A stretch of DNA of 53,815 bases, from positions 1-53,815 of the forward strand of contig JAIETL010000069.1 in assembly GCA_019745195.1 (NCBI GenBank). Reading direction: 5' to 3'. This DNA is from Beijerinckiaceae bacterium (GTDB lineage Bacteria > Pseudomonadota > Alphaproteobacteria > Rhizobiales > Beijerinckiaceae). The notes below the pieces were generated by a model. It did not search any database and was not told the DNA's origin. It was given only the letters and a program-made list of their open reading frames with translations. Below, in pieces: positions 15,494 to 24,442 of the stretch. Each line of letters begins with the position of its first letter. Position 1 is the stretch's first letter. Both the position numbers and the translations under genes were made by a program.

Positions 15494-15919
15494 ATGATTG
15501 ATGCCCGTCTCGCCCCCTATGGCGCCCTCGGCCTGCGCGTCGCGCTCGGCGCGATGTTCATCGCCCATGCCTATCTGAAGCTCGTCGTCTTCACCCCGGC
15601 CGGCTTCGCCGGATTCCTGGGACAGGTCGGCCTGCCGGCCTTCCTCGCCTGGCCGATCATTCTGGCCGAGCTGCTCGGCGGCCTGGCCATCCTGGCAGGC
15701 TATTACGGCCGCTACGTCTCGCTGGCGCTGCTGCCGGTCCTGCTCGGCGCGCTTGCGGTCCATGCCCCCAATGGCTGGCTCTTCACGGCGGCCAATGGCG
15801 GCTGGGAATACCCTGCCTTCCTGGCGCTGGCCGCGCTCGCCCATGGCCTGATCGGCGACGGCGCGCTGGCGCTGAAGTCGGACCGGCCCGCCCTCGTCGG
15901 GACGCCCGTCGCAGCCTGA
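15494..15919 (+). CDS. DoxX-family membrane protein (MhqP-like)
   Basis: A 141-residue inner-membrane protein with four hydrophobic helices: GALGLRVALGAMFIAHAYLK, FLAWPIILAELLGGLAILAG, SLALLPVLLGALAVHAP and FLALAALAHGLIGD. It matches DoxX/DoxD-like proteins, often found with ring-cleaving dioxygenases and quinone-responsive regulators. GGAG precedes the ATG. It probably interacts with the quinone pool or redox balance, but biochemical function is not known for most members. Confidence 0.85.
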   Translation: MIDARLAPYGALGLRVALGAMFIAHAYLKLVVFTPAGFAGFLGQVGLPAFLAWPIILAELLGGLAILAGYYGRYVSLALLPVLLGALAVHAPNGWLFTAANGGWEYPAFLALAALAHGLIGDGALALKSDRPALVGTPVAA

Positions 15920-15999
15920 TCCATGCCACAGCGACCACTTTCGCCGCCAGCCGGGCCCCAAGCCTTGCTGGCGGCGAAGCCATGCCCGAGAGTGCTGCC

Positions 16000-16938
16000 A
16001 TGAGCGATGCGAGCAAGCTGCTGGCCTGGGACGATTTCCGCCTGATCAAGGCGATCGCCGAGACGAGGACGCTGCCGGCCGCCGCCACCGCACTCGGCCT
16101 CAACCACTCCACCGTCTTCCGCCGCCTCGGGCAGATCGAGGCGGCGCTGGGCCTCAAGCTGTTCGAGCGCCACCGCAGCGGCTATGTCGCGACGCCGGCC
16201 GGCGAGGAGATGGCGCAGCTCGCCGCCCGCCTCGACGACGATATCAGCGCGTTCGCGATCCGCCTCGCAGGCCAGGAGATCAAGCCAGCCGGCGAATTGC
16301 GCGTCACCACCAACGACACGCTTCTGGTCGATCTCCTGACGCCGGTTTTCGCAGGCTTTCTGGCGCAGTGCCCCGACATCCGCCTCGATGTGCTCTTGAG
16401 CAATCAGGCGCTGAACCTGTCGAAGCGCGACGCCGACGTTGCCATCCGCGCCACCGACAATCCGCCCGAGACGCTGGTCGGCCGGCGCGCGGCGCGCATC
16501 GCCTGGGCGCTCTACGGCCGGGCGAGCTATTTTCCGCATGCGGGCGACATCGCGATCGAGACCCTTTGGGCGCGCAACTGGGTCTCGCTCGGCGACCAGT
16601 TCGCCGGCCTGAGGGCGGTGCGCTATCTCGCGAGCCATGTCGCGCCCGAGCGCATCGTCTACAGGGTCAACACGGTGCTCGGGCTGGCTGAGGCGGTCGA
16701 GGCCGGCATCGGCATCGGCTTTGCGCCCTGCTTCATCGCCGACCGGCGGCCAGGTCTGGTCAGGCTCGCCGCGCCCGATCCCGGCTTCTCGGCCGATCTC
16801 TGGCTCCTGACCCATCCCGATCTCAGGCATTCGCCGCGCGTGCGCCTGTTCCTCGATTTCGTCGCAACTGAACTCGGGCGGATGAAGCCGCTGATCGAGG
16901 GCGAGCGCGCCTCGGGCGCTCAGTTGGGGCAGGAATAG
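16000..16938 (+). CDS. LysR-family transcriptional regulator
   Basis: About 312 residues. The N-terminal helix-turn-helix is canonical (LIKAIAETRTLPAAATALGLNHSTVFRRLGQIE), followed by the linker helix and a LysR co-inducer domain (GELRVTTNDTLLVDLLTPVF, GLAEAVEAGIGIGFAPCFIA). The start at 16000 gives the usual N-terminal length; 15982 is also possible. It sits downstream of doxX and probably controls the divergent doxX/mhqO promoter, sensing a quinone or phenolic. Its 3' end overlaps the convergent lipoprotein gene by 19 bases. Confidence 0.88.
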   Translation: MSDASKLLAWDDFRLIKAIAETRTLPAAATALGLNHSTVFRRLGQIEAALGLKLFERHRSGYVATPAGEEMAQLAARLDDDISAFAIRLAGQEIKPAGELRVTTNDTLLVDLLTPVFAGFLAQCPDIRLDVLLSNQALNLSKRDADVAIRATDNPPETLVGRRAARIAWALYGRASYFPHAGDIAIETLWARNWVSLGDQFAGLRAVRYLASHVAPERIVYRVNTVLGLAEAVEAGIGIGFAPCFIADRRPGLVRLAAPDPGFSADLWLLTHPDLRHSPRVRLFLDFVATELGRMKPLIEGERASGAQLGQE

Positions 16939-17228
16939 GCGATGCCCGCCGTGCTCGCGCCCTTCCAGTTCAGCGCGGCGACCGGACTCAGCACATGCGT
17001 GCCGCCGATCTCGGCGGTCCTGATCTTCAGCCGCGCCAGCGCCGAATCGCGCGCCTGATCGAGCAGCAGCACGCCGCCGAGGCCCGAGCCGCCATCGACA
17101 TCGCCGACCTTCTTGCACGGCTCCACCACCGCCTTGTTATCGGTGACGACGACGATGTTGGAGCGCGACGAGGGGATGGCGCAGGCGGCAAGCGCCAGCA
17201 GCGGCAGGACGAACAGGACACGCGGCAT
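16920..17228 (-). CDS. small lipoprotein (DUF4156-like)
   Basis: A 102-residue protein with a lipoprotein signal (MPRVLFVLPLLALAAC; lipobox LAAC, Cys16 lipidated). The mature part (CKKVGDVDGGSGLGG, LKIRTAEIGGTHVL, GIAYSCPN) resembles DUF4156/small outer-membrane lipoproteins with a conserved Cys pair. Likely anchored in the envelope; function unknown. It is convergent with and overlaps the LysR gene. Confidence 0.7.
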   Translation of the reverse strand: MPRVLFVLPLLALAACAIPSSRSNIVVVTDNKAVVEPCKKVGDVDGGSGLGGVLLLDQARDSALARLKIRTAEIGGTHVLSPVAALNWKGASTAGIAYSCPN

Positions 17229-17311
17229 CGATCACTCCTCACGGCACGGTCAGCCGCATCGGGAACGCATGATCGCCGGCAATGTTGCGAGATCAAGGCC
17301 TGGTTGCGAGA

Positions 17312-19060
17312 TCAGCTCCCCGCCACGACCGCGTCGCGCTGGCCGGGACCGTCGAGATGCAGCACCGCGTCGAGCAGTTGCCGCGTATAGGGCGCCTGCG
17401 GCGCGCGAAACAGCGCAAGGCTCTCGCCCTGCTCGACGATCGCCCCGTTCTGCAGCACCACGGTGCGGTCGCACATCATCCGCACCACGTTGAGGTCGTG
17501 GCTGACGAAGAGCAGCGCCATGCCGTCCTCCCGGCGAAGCGAATCGAGCAGTTGCAGGATCACCGCCTGCACCGAGACGTCGAGCGCCGCCGTCGGCTCG
17601 TCCAGCACCAGCAGGCGCGGCCGGCAGGCGATGGCGCGCGCAATGCCTACGCGCGCCTTCTGCCCGCCCGAGAGCTGATGCGGAAAGCGCTCCAGCAGCT
17701 CGGCCGGCAGGCCCGCGCGCGCCGCGCATTCGCGCACGCGCTCGCTCAGCGCCGCGCCATCCTTCATCGCCAGCAGCCGGCGCAGCGGATGGGCGATGCA
17801 GTCGAAGGCGTTGAACCGGGGGTTGAGCGAGTCGGTCGGGTCCTGGAAGACGATCTGGATGTCCTTGCGCAGCGGGGACTTGTGAAAGTCCCGCGCCGCC
17901 TGCTGGCCGATCGGCTGGCCGTCGAACAGGATCTCGCCCTCGCTCGCGTCGATCAGCCGGCAGACCAGCCGCGAGATCGTGCTCTTGCCGGAACCTGATT
18001 CCCCGACGAGGCCGAGGCTCTCGCCCTGCCTGATCGCGAAGGACACGTCGTTTACCGCGACGACCCCGCCATCATAGCGCTTCACAAGGCTCTGGACCTC
18101 GAGCAGGAGCGGCGTGCCGGGGGCGGGTTTGACTTCGCCGTCATTGCGAGCGGAGCGAAGCAATCCAGAAGGGTTCGCGCCGCCCTCCTGGATTGCTTCG
18201 TCGGATGCGCCTTCTCGCAATGACGAAGGAGCCAGGTCCGCGATCTTCGAGGTCGCCGTCGGCGAGGCTGCGACGAGGCGCTTGGTGTAGTCGTGCCGCG
18301 GCGCGCGGAACAAGCTCCGAGGTTCTGCCTCCTCCACAACCTTGCCGTGCTGCATCACCGCGACACGGTCGCAATAGCGCGCCGCCAGCCCGAGATCATG
18401 GGTGATCAGGATCATCGCCATGCCGCGCTCGGCGGTGATCCTGGCCAGCAGATCCATCACGGTCTTCTGCGTCGTGACGTCGAGGCCGGTCGTCGGCTCG
18501 TCGGCGATCAGGAGCGCGGGGCGGCTGGCGATCGCCATCGCGATCATGATGCGCTGGCACATGCCGCCCGAGAGTTCGTGCGGATAGGCGTCGAGCCGCT
18601 TTTCTGGGTCGCGGATCAGCACCGCCTTGAGCAGGTCGAGCGCGCGCGCCCGGCCCTCGCTCGCCGAGATGCGCTCATGCGCGCCGACCGCATCCGCGAT
18701 CTGCAACGCCACCGTGCGGATCGGATTCAGCGCGCCGCGCGGGTTCTGGAAGATCATCGAGATCGCCGCGCCATGCAGCGAGCGCAACTGCTTGGAGGAC
18801 GCCGAGGTGATGTCCTGGCCCTTGAAGCGGACCTTGCCCGCTGCGATCCGCCCCGAGGCGTCGAGCAGGCGCGTCACCGCAAACGCCGTGACCGATTTGC
18901 CCGAGCCGCTTTCGCCGACGATGCCCAGCGTCTCGCCCGCCGCGACCTGCAGCGAGACGCCACACACGGCCTCGACCAGCCCGCGCCGCGTCGAGAAGGT
19001 GACGTGCAAATCATCGATGGCGAGGAGAGGCGTCTCGCCGGGGCTTGCAAAGGCGTTCAT
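17312..19060 (-). CDS. fused dipeptide/oligopeptide ABC transporter ATP-binding protein (DppD-DppF type)
   Basis: A 582-residue tandem ATPase. The first module has Walker A GESGSGKS at 49-56, signature LSGGMCQR and Walker B LLIADEP; the second has GESGSGKS, LSGGQKAR and LLVLDEP. Each module ends in the oligopeptide-transporter C-terminal extension (APRHDYTKRL, APQAPYTRQL). The two powers drive one import complex with the permeases at 19057 and 20126. The linker between modules carries an in-frame repeated palindrome (18140-18224). The start overlaps the upstream permease stop by ATGA. Last gene of the seven-gene operon. Confidence 0.93.
   Translation of the reverse strand: MNAFASPGETPLLAIDDLHVTFSTRRGLVEAVCGVSLQVAAGETLGIVGESGSGKSVTAFAVTRLLDASGRIAAGKVRFKGQDITSASSKQLRSLHGAAISMIFQNPRGALNPIRTVALQIADAVGAHERISASEGRARALDLLKAVLIRDPEKRLDAYPHELSGGMCQRIMIAMAIASRPALLIADEPTTGLDVTTQKTVMDLLARITAERGMAMILITHDLGLAARYCDRVAVMQHGKVVEEAEPRSLFRAPRHDYTKRLVAASPTATSKIADLAPSSLREGASDEAIQEGGANPSGLLRSARNDGEVKPAPGTPLLLEVQSLVKRYDGGVVAVNDVSFAIRQGESLGLVGESGSGKSTISRLVCRLIDASEGEILFDGQPIGQQAARDFHKSPLRKDIQIVFQDPTDSLNPRFNAFDCIAHPLRRLLAMKDGAALSERVRECAARAGLPAELLERFPHQLSGGQKARVGIARAIACRPRLLVLDEPTAALDVSVQAVILQLLDSLRREDGMALLFVSHDLNVVRMMCDRTVVLQNGAIVEQGESLALFRAPQAPYTRQLLDAVLHLDGPGQRDAVVAGS
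18140..18224. repeat. palindromic repeat (family A, copy 1) inside the ABC ATPase coding region
   Basis: An 85-base inverted repeat. The outer arms are GTCATTGCGAG and CTCGCAATGAC; the inner arms are CGAAGCAATCCAG and CTGGATTGCTTCG. It belongs to the same family as 45835-45912 (TTGCGAGCG.AGCGAAGC.ATCCAG). Here it is read through in frame as part of the linker between the two ATPase modules, coding for about 28 residues that include SGLLRSARNDG. Confidence 0.85.
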
Positions 19061-19905
19061 GTGCGCATGCGCGGATCGAGGATGTCGCGCAACCCGTCGC
19101 CGAGCAGGTTGAAGCACAGCACGGTCAGCATCAGCGCGAGCCCCGGAAAGGCGACGAGCCACCATTTTCCGGTCGAGATGAAGCGTGCGCCCTCCGCGAC
19201 CATGATGCCCCATTCCGGCGTCGGCGCCGACACGCCGAGACCGATGAAGGAGAGGCCCGCGGCATTCAGGATCGCCCAGCCGAGATTGAGCGAGACCTGC
19301 ACCGCCATGGCGGGCAGCACGTTGGGCAGCAGGAAGCGCAGCACGACGGAGAGATGCGAATCGCCGCAGGCGCGCGCCGCCTCGACCCAGCCGGCGTTGC
19401 GGCGGACGTTCACCTCGGCCCGGGCGAAGCGGATATAGAAGGGCAAATTGATGATGGCCGTGGCGATGACGATGTTCTCGACCCGGTTGCCGAGCGCCGC
19501 CACCATCGCCATGGCGAGCACGAAGAGCGGAAACGCCATCAGCACGTCGACGAAGCGGCCGACATAGCGGTCGAGCCGGCCGCCGATATAGCCGCAGAGC
19601 GAGCCGATCACCGCCCCGAGAGCGAAGGACAGCGTCACGGCCGAGGCGGCGATGGCGAGGTCGAGCCGGGCCGCGACCACGAGCCGGCTGAAGACGTCGC
19701 GCCCGAGCTGGTCGGTGCCGGCCCAGTATTTCGCGCTCGGCGGCTGCAGCGCGTTTGGCACGTCGGATGCGATCGGATCATAGGGCACGATCGACGGGCC
19801 GATGATCGCGAGGACGCACAGGATGAACGCGCCCGCGGCGGCGACGGCCGTGACCGGGTTGCCGCGCAGGATCCAGACGGTGTGACGGAATGTGGCGGAG
19901 GTCAT
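19057..19905 (-). CDS. dipeptide-type ABC transporter permease (DppC-like)
   Basis: A 282-residue membrane protein of the DppC/OppC type. It has an N-terminal helix (GNPVTAVAAAGAFILCVLAIIG), the conserved NALQPPSAKYWAGTDQLGRDVFSR segment in two parts, and the EAA loop EAARACGDSHLSVVLRFLLPN that meets the ATPase. The frame is open upstream through repeat C, but homology begins at MTSATFRHT, so 19905 is used. It overlaps the next gene by four bases. Confidence 0.92.
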   Translation of the reverse strand: MTSATFRHTVWILRGNPVTAVAAAGAFILCVLAIIGPSIVPYDPIASDVPNALQPPSAKYWAGTDQLGRDVFSRLVVAARLDLAIAASAVTLSFALGAVIGSLCGYIGGRLDRYVGRFVDVLMAFPLFVLAMAMVAALGNRVENIVIATAIINLPFYIRFARAEVNVRRNAGWVEAARACGDSHLSVVLRFLLPNVLPAMAVQVSLNLGWAILNAAGLSFIGLGVSAPTPEWGIMVAEGARFISTGKWWLVAFPGLALMLTVLCFNLLGDGLRDILDPRMRT

Positions 19906-19941
19906 CGATTCGCTTTGCCTTTGCCGACGCAGCGACGCGCT

Positions 19942-20100
19942 CTCTCCCCCCTCGTGGGGGAGAGTTGGAGAGGGGGGGCGAACGATCGGGCGAGGGTTGT
20001 CGAGAAGAGGCGCTGCATCGGCGACAGTGGAATCGGCGATACTTGGTGAGTCTTGGCTTTTCGCCCCCCACCCCCAACCCCTCCCCACGAGGGGGAGGGG
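19942..20100. repeat. GC-rich palindromic repeat (family C, copy 2) between two permease genes
   Basis: Two hairpins, CTCTCCCCC/GGGGGAGAG (19942-19964) and CCCCTCCCC/GGGGAGGGG (20078-20100), flank a spacer starting GGCGAACGATCGGG, which is nearly the same as in copy 1 at 13500. It occupies most of the 220-base gap between dppB-like and dppC-like genes, so the operon carries strong mRNA structure at this point. Confidence 0.75.
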
Positions 20101-20125
20101 AGTTCGCGCAGTGCGTCCGTTGCGC

Positions 20126-21160
20126 TCATTCCACCGACACCCTAGGATCGGCAATGCCGTAGAGCACGTCCACCGTCAGGTTCACGATCACGAAGATCGA
20201 GGCCATCAACAGCACGAAGCCTTGCACCGGCGCATAGTCCGACGAAAGCAGCGCGTCGAGCGCATAGGACGCCACGCCCGGCCAGGAGAACACTTTTTCG
20301 ACCAGCACGTTGGCGCCGAGCATGGTCGAGAAGACGATGCCCGCGATGGTGAGCACCGGCAGGATCGCGTTGCGCAGCGCATAGGTCACGATGATCTTGC
20401 GACGCGGCAGGCCGAGCGATTTCGCGGTGCGGACGAAATCGCTGCCGAGCGAGGCCAGCATTGCCGCCCGCGTGATGCGGGCCAGAGGCGCGACCACGAA
20501 CAGCGCCATGGTGAAGGCCGGCAGGACGAGCTGGCGCGCGGCGGCGCGCCAGCCCTCCCAGTCGCCGGCGACGGCGAAGTCGATCAGCAGGAAGCCGGTC
20601 ACGAGCGGCGGCGGCGAGGTGAAGATGTCGACGCGCCCCGTCGGATCGGGCGCCCAGCCGAGCAGGTAGTAGAAGGCGTAGATCAGCAGCAGCCCCGAGA
20701 CGAAAGTCGGCACGCAAACCCCGAGCGCGCAGATGAAGCGCACGAGATGGTCGACCGCAGAGCCCTGCCTCAAGGCAGCCGCCACGCCGAGCGGGATCGC
20801 GGTGAACAGGGCGATCAGCAGCGCCGAAAACGTCAGCTCCAGCGAGGCCGGCAGCCGGTTGCGCAGATCGGACAAAACCGGCTGGCCGGTGGTCAGCGAG
20901 CGGCCGAGATTGCCCGTGCCGACATCGCCGAGATAGCGCACGAGTTGCTCCGGCACCGGCTTGTCGAGACCCATCGACTTGCGGATCAGCTCGATCTCCT
21001 CCTTGCCGGCCGTGGGGCCGGACGCGAAGAACACCGCCGGATCGCCCGGCAGAACCCGCATCAGCAGGAAGGTGAAAACGAGCACGCCGAACAGCGCCGG
21101 CAGCGACGAGAGGAAGCGTCGCCCGGCGCGTTTGGCGGTGGTGGCGAGTTGGGAGGACAT
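20126..21160 (-). CDS. dipeptide-type ABC transporter permease (DppB-like)
   Basis: A 344-residue membrane protein of the DppB/OppB type. The first helix (LPALFGVLVFTFLLMRVLPGD) is followed by a large periplasmic loop with LGLDKP-like MGLDKPVPEQLVRYLGD and GNLGRSLTTGQPV, then the core helices and EAA loop (FVRTAKSLGLPRRKIIVTYALRN). It imports small peptides or related solutes with its partners. The start at MSSQLATT was chosen at the family N-terminus; a longer frame runs into repeat B. Confidence 0.92.
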   Translation of the reverse strand: MSSQLATTAKRAGRRFLSSLPALFGVLVFTFLLMRVLPGDPAVFFASGPTAGKEEIELIRKSMGLDKPVPEQLVRYLGDVGTGNLGRSLTTGQPVLSDLRNRLPASLELTFSALLIALFTAIPLGVAAALRQGSAVDHLVRFICALGVCVPTFVSGLLLIYAFYYLLGWAPDPTGRVDIFTSPPPLVTGFLLIDFAVAGDWEGWRAAARQLVLPAFTMALFVVAPLARITRAAMLASLGSDFVRTAKSLGLPRRKIIVTYALRNAILPVLTIAGIVFSTMLGANVLVEKVFSWPGVASYALDALLSSDYAPVQGFVLLMASIFVIVNLTVDVLYGIADPRVSVE

Positions 21161-21180
21161 AGGGCTCAGCGTCCCCCGCC

Positions 21181-21274
21181 CGTCATGCTCGCGCTTATGG
21201 CGAGCATCCACGTCTTGGACGTAGAACTCGACGACGAAAGACGTGGATGGTCGGCACAAGGCCGACCATGACGG
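21181..21274. repeat. dispersed repeat (family B, copy 1)
   Basis: A 94-base element beginning CGTCATGCTCGCGCTTATGG and ending GCCGACCATGACGG, with internal inverted pieces ATCCACGTCTT and AAGACGTGGAT. Copy 2 is at 45954-46046, with about 80 percent of aligned positions identical by eye. It fills the gap between the substrate-binding and permease genes of this operon. Confidence 0.75.
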
Positions 21275-21296
21275 AGGGAGGAAGCGCGGCCCACCC

Positions 21297-22904
21297 TCAC
21301 TTCCGGCTCAGATCGCGGAAATCGATCTGGCGGTGGAACTGGTAGACATAGCCCTCGACCGAGGGCTGCATCACCGCGTCCTGCGAGGGCTGCCAGAGCG
21401 GGATCTGCGGCATCAGCTCGAAATGACGCGTGTTCAGCTCCTTGCCGTAAGCCGCATACTTGGCCGCATCGGGCTCGAAGCGGGCAGCCTGCGCCCATTC
21501 GGTGATCTGCGGGTCGTTCAGCGAGGAGTAGTTCCAGCGGATCGGGCCTATGTAGAAGTTGCGGTAGAAGTAGTCCATCGAGGGCAGCCAGGCGACGATG
21601 CCCTCGGTGAAGAACGGCACCTTCTTCTCGTTGATCAGCGTCGACATCTGCGCGTCCGGCAGCTTCTGGATGTCGACCTTGATGCCGATCTTGCCGAGCG
21701 ATTCCTTCAAGAGCGCCGCCATCGGCTCGGCCGTGCCGGCCTGCCCGACATTGAACGAGAAGGTGGTCGAGAACCCGTCCGGCATGCCTGCGGCCGCGAG
21801 GAACTTCTTCGCAGCTTCCAGATCGGTCTTCACCGGCTGCGGGATCGGGAAGATCGCGCCCGTCGGCGCCTTGCCGTCCGCCCAGGTCGCGCCGTAGAGC
21901 GGCGCGCCGCGCCCGAACAACGCCGCCTTGAACATGTCCTCATAGGGCAGCGCGGCGGCGATCGCCTTGCGCACCTCGATCTTGTCGAAGGGCGGGATCT
22001 GGTTGTTGAACGAGACGAAGGTGATGGCGTTGTATTGCGGCGTCGAGACGACCTTGAGCTTGCCCTTCTTCTCGAGATCGGCGGCGTCGGTCGCCTGCAG
22101 GTCGATGACGATGTCGGCGTCGCCCTTCTCGACGAGGTTGGCGCGGGTGGCCGCTTCCGGGATCGTCTGGGTGATGATGCGCTTGAAGCCGGCCGGCTTG
22201 TCGGCCGAGCCCCGGTTCCAGTCCGGGTTCCTGCGCAGGATCGTGGTTTCGCCAGGCTTGTAGCTCTCGATGATGTAGGCGCCGGAGCCGGCTGTGTTTT
22301 CCTTCAGCCAGTTGAGCGCCCACGGGTCTTCGGCGGTGGCCTTCGACTTGGCGAGCTTGGAGTTGAAGATCACCGGATAGACCACGGCGAGGTTGGCGAG
22401 CGCCAGCTTGTCGGGCTTGGGCAGCGTCACCTCGAAGGTGTGGGCGTCGACCACCTTGAACTGATCGGGGCTCGTCAGCGAGCCGGTCAGCAGCTGCCCC
22501 TTGCCGAGCACATTGGCGGTCACGGCGCGGTCGAGCGACCATTTCACGTCCTCGGCGGTCACCGGCGTGCCGTCGTGGAACTTGGCGTCCTTGCGCAGCG
22601 CGAAGGTGATCTTCAGCCCGTCGGGACTGATCGTGTAGCTCTCGGCGAGTTCGGGCTGAAACTTGTCGAGATCGAAGACCCATTTGCCGTCGAGCTGCTT
22701 CTTGCCGAAGGAGAGCAGCCGGTCATAGGTCAGCAGCGAAAGGCCGAAGGCCTCGCGCGTCGAGCCGGGAATGTTGGGGTCGAGCGTGTTGATCGCCGCG
22801 CCGGTGACATGGCGCAGCGTCTCCGCGCGGGTCTGGGCCAGCGCCGGCAGCGCCGTGGAGGCCAAAAGCGCGGCAGCGAGAAGGCTCGTCCTTGCGGTGG
22901 TCAT
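21297..22904 (-). CDS. ABC transporter substrate-binding protein, family 5 (DppA/OppA-like)
   Basis: A 535-residue periplasmic protein: signal peptide (SLLAAALLASTALPALAQ), then family-5 landmarks YTISPDGLKITFALRKDAKFHDGTPVTAEDV (in two parts) and the C-terminal IPLWQPSQDAVM. Family members bind di/oligopeptides, opines, nickel, glycosides and other solutes, so the ligand is open. AGGGGAA precedes ATG 22904. The operon partners (FMO, SDR, epimerase) suggest the imported compound is oxidised inside the cell. Confidence 0.92.
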   Translation of the reverse strand: MTTARTSLLAAALLASTALPALAQTRAETLRHVTGAAINTLDPNIPGSTREAFGLSLLTYDRLLSFGKKQLDGKWVFDLDKFQPELAESYTISPDGLKITFALRKDAKFHDGTPVTAEDVKWSLDRAVTANVLGKGQLLTGSLTSPDQFKVVDAHTFEVTLPKPDKLALANLAVVYPVIFNSKLAKSKATAEDPWALNWLKENTAGSGAYIIESYKPGETTILRRNPDWNRGSADKPAGFKRIITQTIPEAATRANLVEKGDADIVIDLQATDAADLEKKGKLKVVSTPQYNAITFVSFNNQIPPFDKIEVRKAIAAALPYEDMFKAALFGRGAPLYGATWADGKAPTGAIFPIPQPVKTDLEAAKKFLAAAGMPDGFSTTFSFNVGQAGTAEPMAALLKESLGKIGIKVDIQKLPDAQMSTLINEKKVPFFTEGIVAWLPSMDYFYRNFYIGPIRWNYSSLNDPQITEWAQAARFEPDAAKYAAYGKELNTRHFELMPQIPLWQPSQDAVMQPSVEGYVYQFHRQIDFRDLSRK

Positions 22905-22929
22905 GGTCGTTCCCCTGTTGTCATGGCCT

Positions 22930-24405
22930 TCAGGCCAGATTGGTTCCGGACGGAACAGGATGCAAGCGCAATGCCATACAGACTGCATACAATTCAGGGG
23001 CACGCAGCACGGCCTGCGGCACGTCATAGGCCTGGAACGCGGCCCAATGCGCCTCGACATCGGCGCGGAACAGCCCGCGCGTGATGCCGGCGACGAGTTT
23101 TGGCACGGCCGTCGTCATCGCGTTGATCGAGGAGCCCGATGCGCCGAAGCTCATGGTCGAGGCGATGGTGAAGAGGTGGATGTCGGCGAGCCAGGGCGTC
23201 AGGCCGGGTGTCTTCTCGGTCAGCGCATAATCGTCGGCGAGATAGGGGAAACGGCCGAGGCGCTCGTCGCGCTCGTGCTCGGGCGGCTGGTAGCGGTCGG
23301 CCCAGGCGGCGATGTTGCCCGCCGCGCGGGCGAGTTCCGGCCGGGCGCCTGCGTCGATGTCGATGCCGGTCGCGCCGATCACGAAATCGACCAGGATCGG
23401 CCCCGCCGGGGTCGCGAGTTCGACGCCGGCGGGCGCGTGCATCGCGCTGACGACGGGCGCGCCCAGATGCAGGGTGAAAGCCGCGTGGCTGGCGCAGCGA
23501 TCATAGGTCGCCTGCGGAAAGCCCTCGCGCATGGCGAGAATGGCGCTCATGAAGCGCCAGCGCCATGCATCGTCGAGATCGCTGAAATGACGCAGGAAGC
23601 CGCGAAAGGTCAGCCAGCGATAGGGCTGGATCACCTGCGGCTCCGGCCGCCGGCAGAGCAGGTGAACACGGGCCGCGCCCGCCTCAAGCGCGGTCGCGGC
23701 GTTGTCGAAGGCGGATGCGCCCGCCCCGATCACGGCGACGCGCTTGCCCGCGAGCGCGGCGAAGTCGATGGGTTGGGCGGAATGCGCGCGCCTGTGCGGC
23801 GGCAGCGCCGCGATCGCTTGTGGCAGCGTCCAGTCGCCCATGCCTTCCTGGCCCGTGGCGAGCACAACCTTGCGGGCATGCAGCGTTTCGGTCCCCTCGG
23901 CCGTCCTGACCGTGACCGCGATCAGCCCGGCCGCCGGCGCGAGATCGACGACCTCGCAGCCATTGCGAACCGGAACCCCGACGACATGGCGAAACCAGGC
24001 GAGATAGTCGGCCCAATGGTCCTTGTCGATCAGAGCGAGCGCCTGCCAGCTTTCGCTGCCGAACTTCGCCTCATGCCAGGACTGGTAGGTCAGGCTGGGA
24101 ACGTCGAGATCGGGACCGGTGAAGTCTTTCGGGCTGCGCAAGGTATGCATGCGCGCATAGGAGCGCCACGGCCCCTCCTGCCCGGCCGCCGCCTTGTCCA
24201 GCACCAGAATGTTCTGCACCTGCGAGCGCAGCAGCCCGAAGGCGGTGGCGAGCCCCGACTGGCCGCCGCCAACCACGATGACATCGAAGGCGGGTTTCCC
24301 GTCAGGCCCCTGAACAGGCGACAGCCATGGCGCGCGCGGATGCGCGATGCGGGCGAGGTCGCTCGCGATCCGGCTTTCGAGAACGGAGAGGCCATCATGT
24401 TTCAT
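22930..24405 (-). CDS. flavin-containing monooxygenase-like FAD/NAD(P)H oxidoreductase
   Basis: A 491-residue flavoprotein with two Rossmann signatures: FAD-binding VIVVGGGQSGLATAFGL near 42-58 and NAD(P)H-binding VAVIGAGASAFDNA near 230-243. The segment VVLATGQEG and the later FVIGATGIDID are typical of the FMO/BVMO superfamily. The exact FMO fingerprint is not clearly present, so N-, S- or Baeyer-Villiger oxidation are all possible. It lies 25 bases upstream of the transporter binding protein in one operon. The ribosome-binding site is weak. Confidence 0.82.
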   Translation of the reverse strand: MKHDGLSVLESRIASDLARIAHPRAPWLSPVQGPDGKPAFDVIVVGGGQSGLATAFGLLRSQVQNILVLDKAAAGQEGPWRSYARMHTLRSPKDFTGPDLDVPSLTYQSWHEAKFGSESWQALALIDKDHWADYLAWFRHVVGVPVRNGCEVVDLAPAAGLIAVTVRTAEGTETLHARKVVLATGQEGMGDWTLPQAIAALPPHRRAHSAQPIDFAALAGKRVAVIGAGASAFDNAATALEAGAARVHLLCRRPEPQVIQPYRWLTFRGFLRHFSDLDDAWRWRFMSAILAMREGFPQATYDRCASHAAFTLHLGAPVVSAMHAPAGVELATPAGPILVDFVIGATGIDIDAGARPELARAAGNIAAWADRYQPPEHERDERLGRFPYLADDYALTEKTPGLTPWLADIHLFTIASTMSFGASGSSINAMTTAVPKLVAGITRGLFRADVEAHWAAFQAYDVPQAVLRAPELYAVCMALRLHPVPSGTNLA

Positions 24406-24442
24406 CGTGGCGCGCCCATGCAGCGATCATGCCGGCTTTTGG

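Noticed and set aside
21243..23084. 613-codon plus-strand frame
   Set aside because: Antisense shadow of the family-5 substrate-binding protein; no ribosome-binding site and biased composition.
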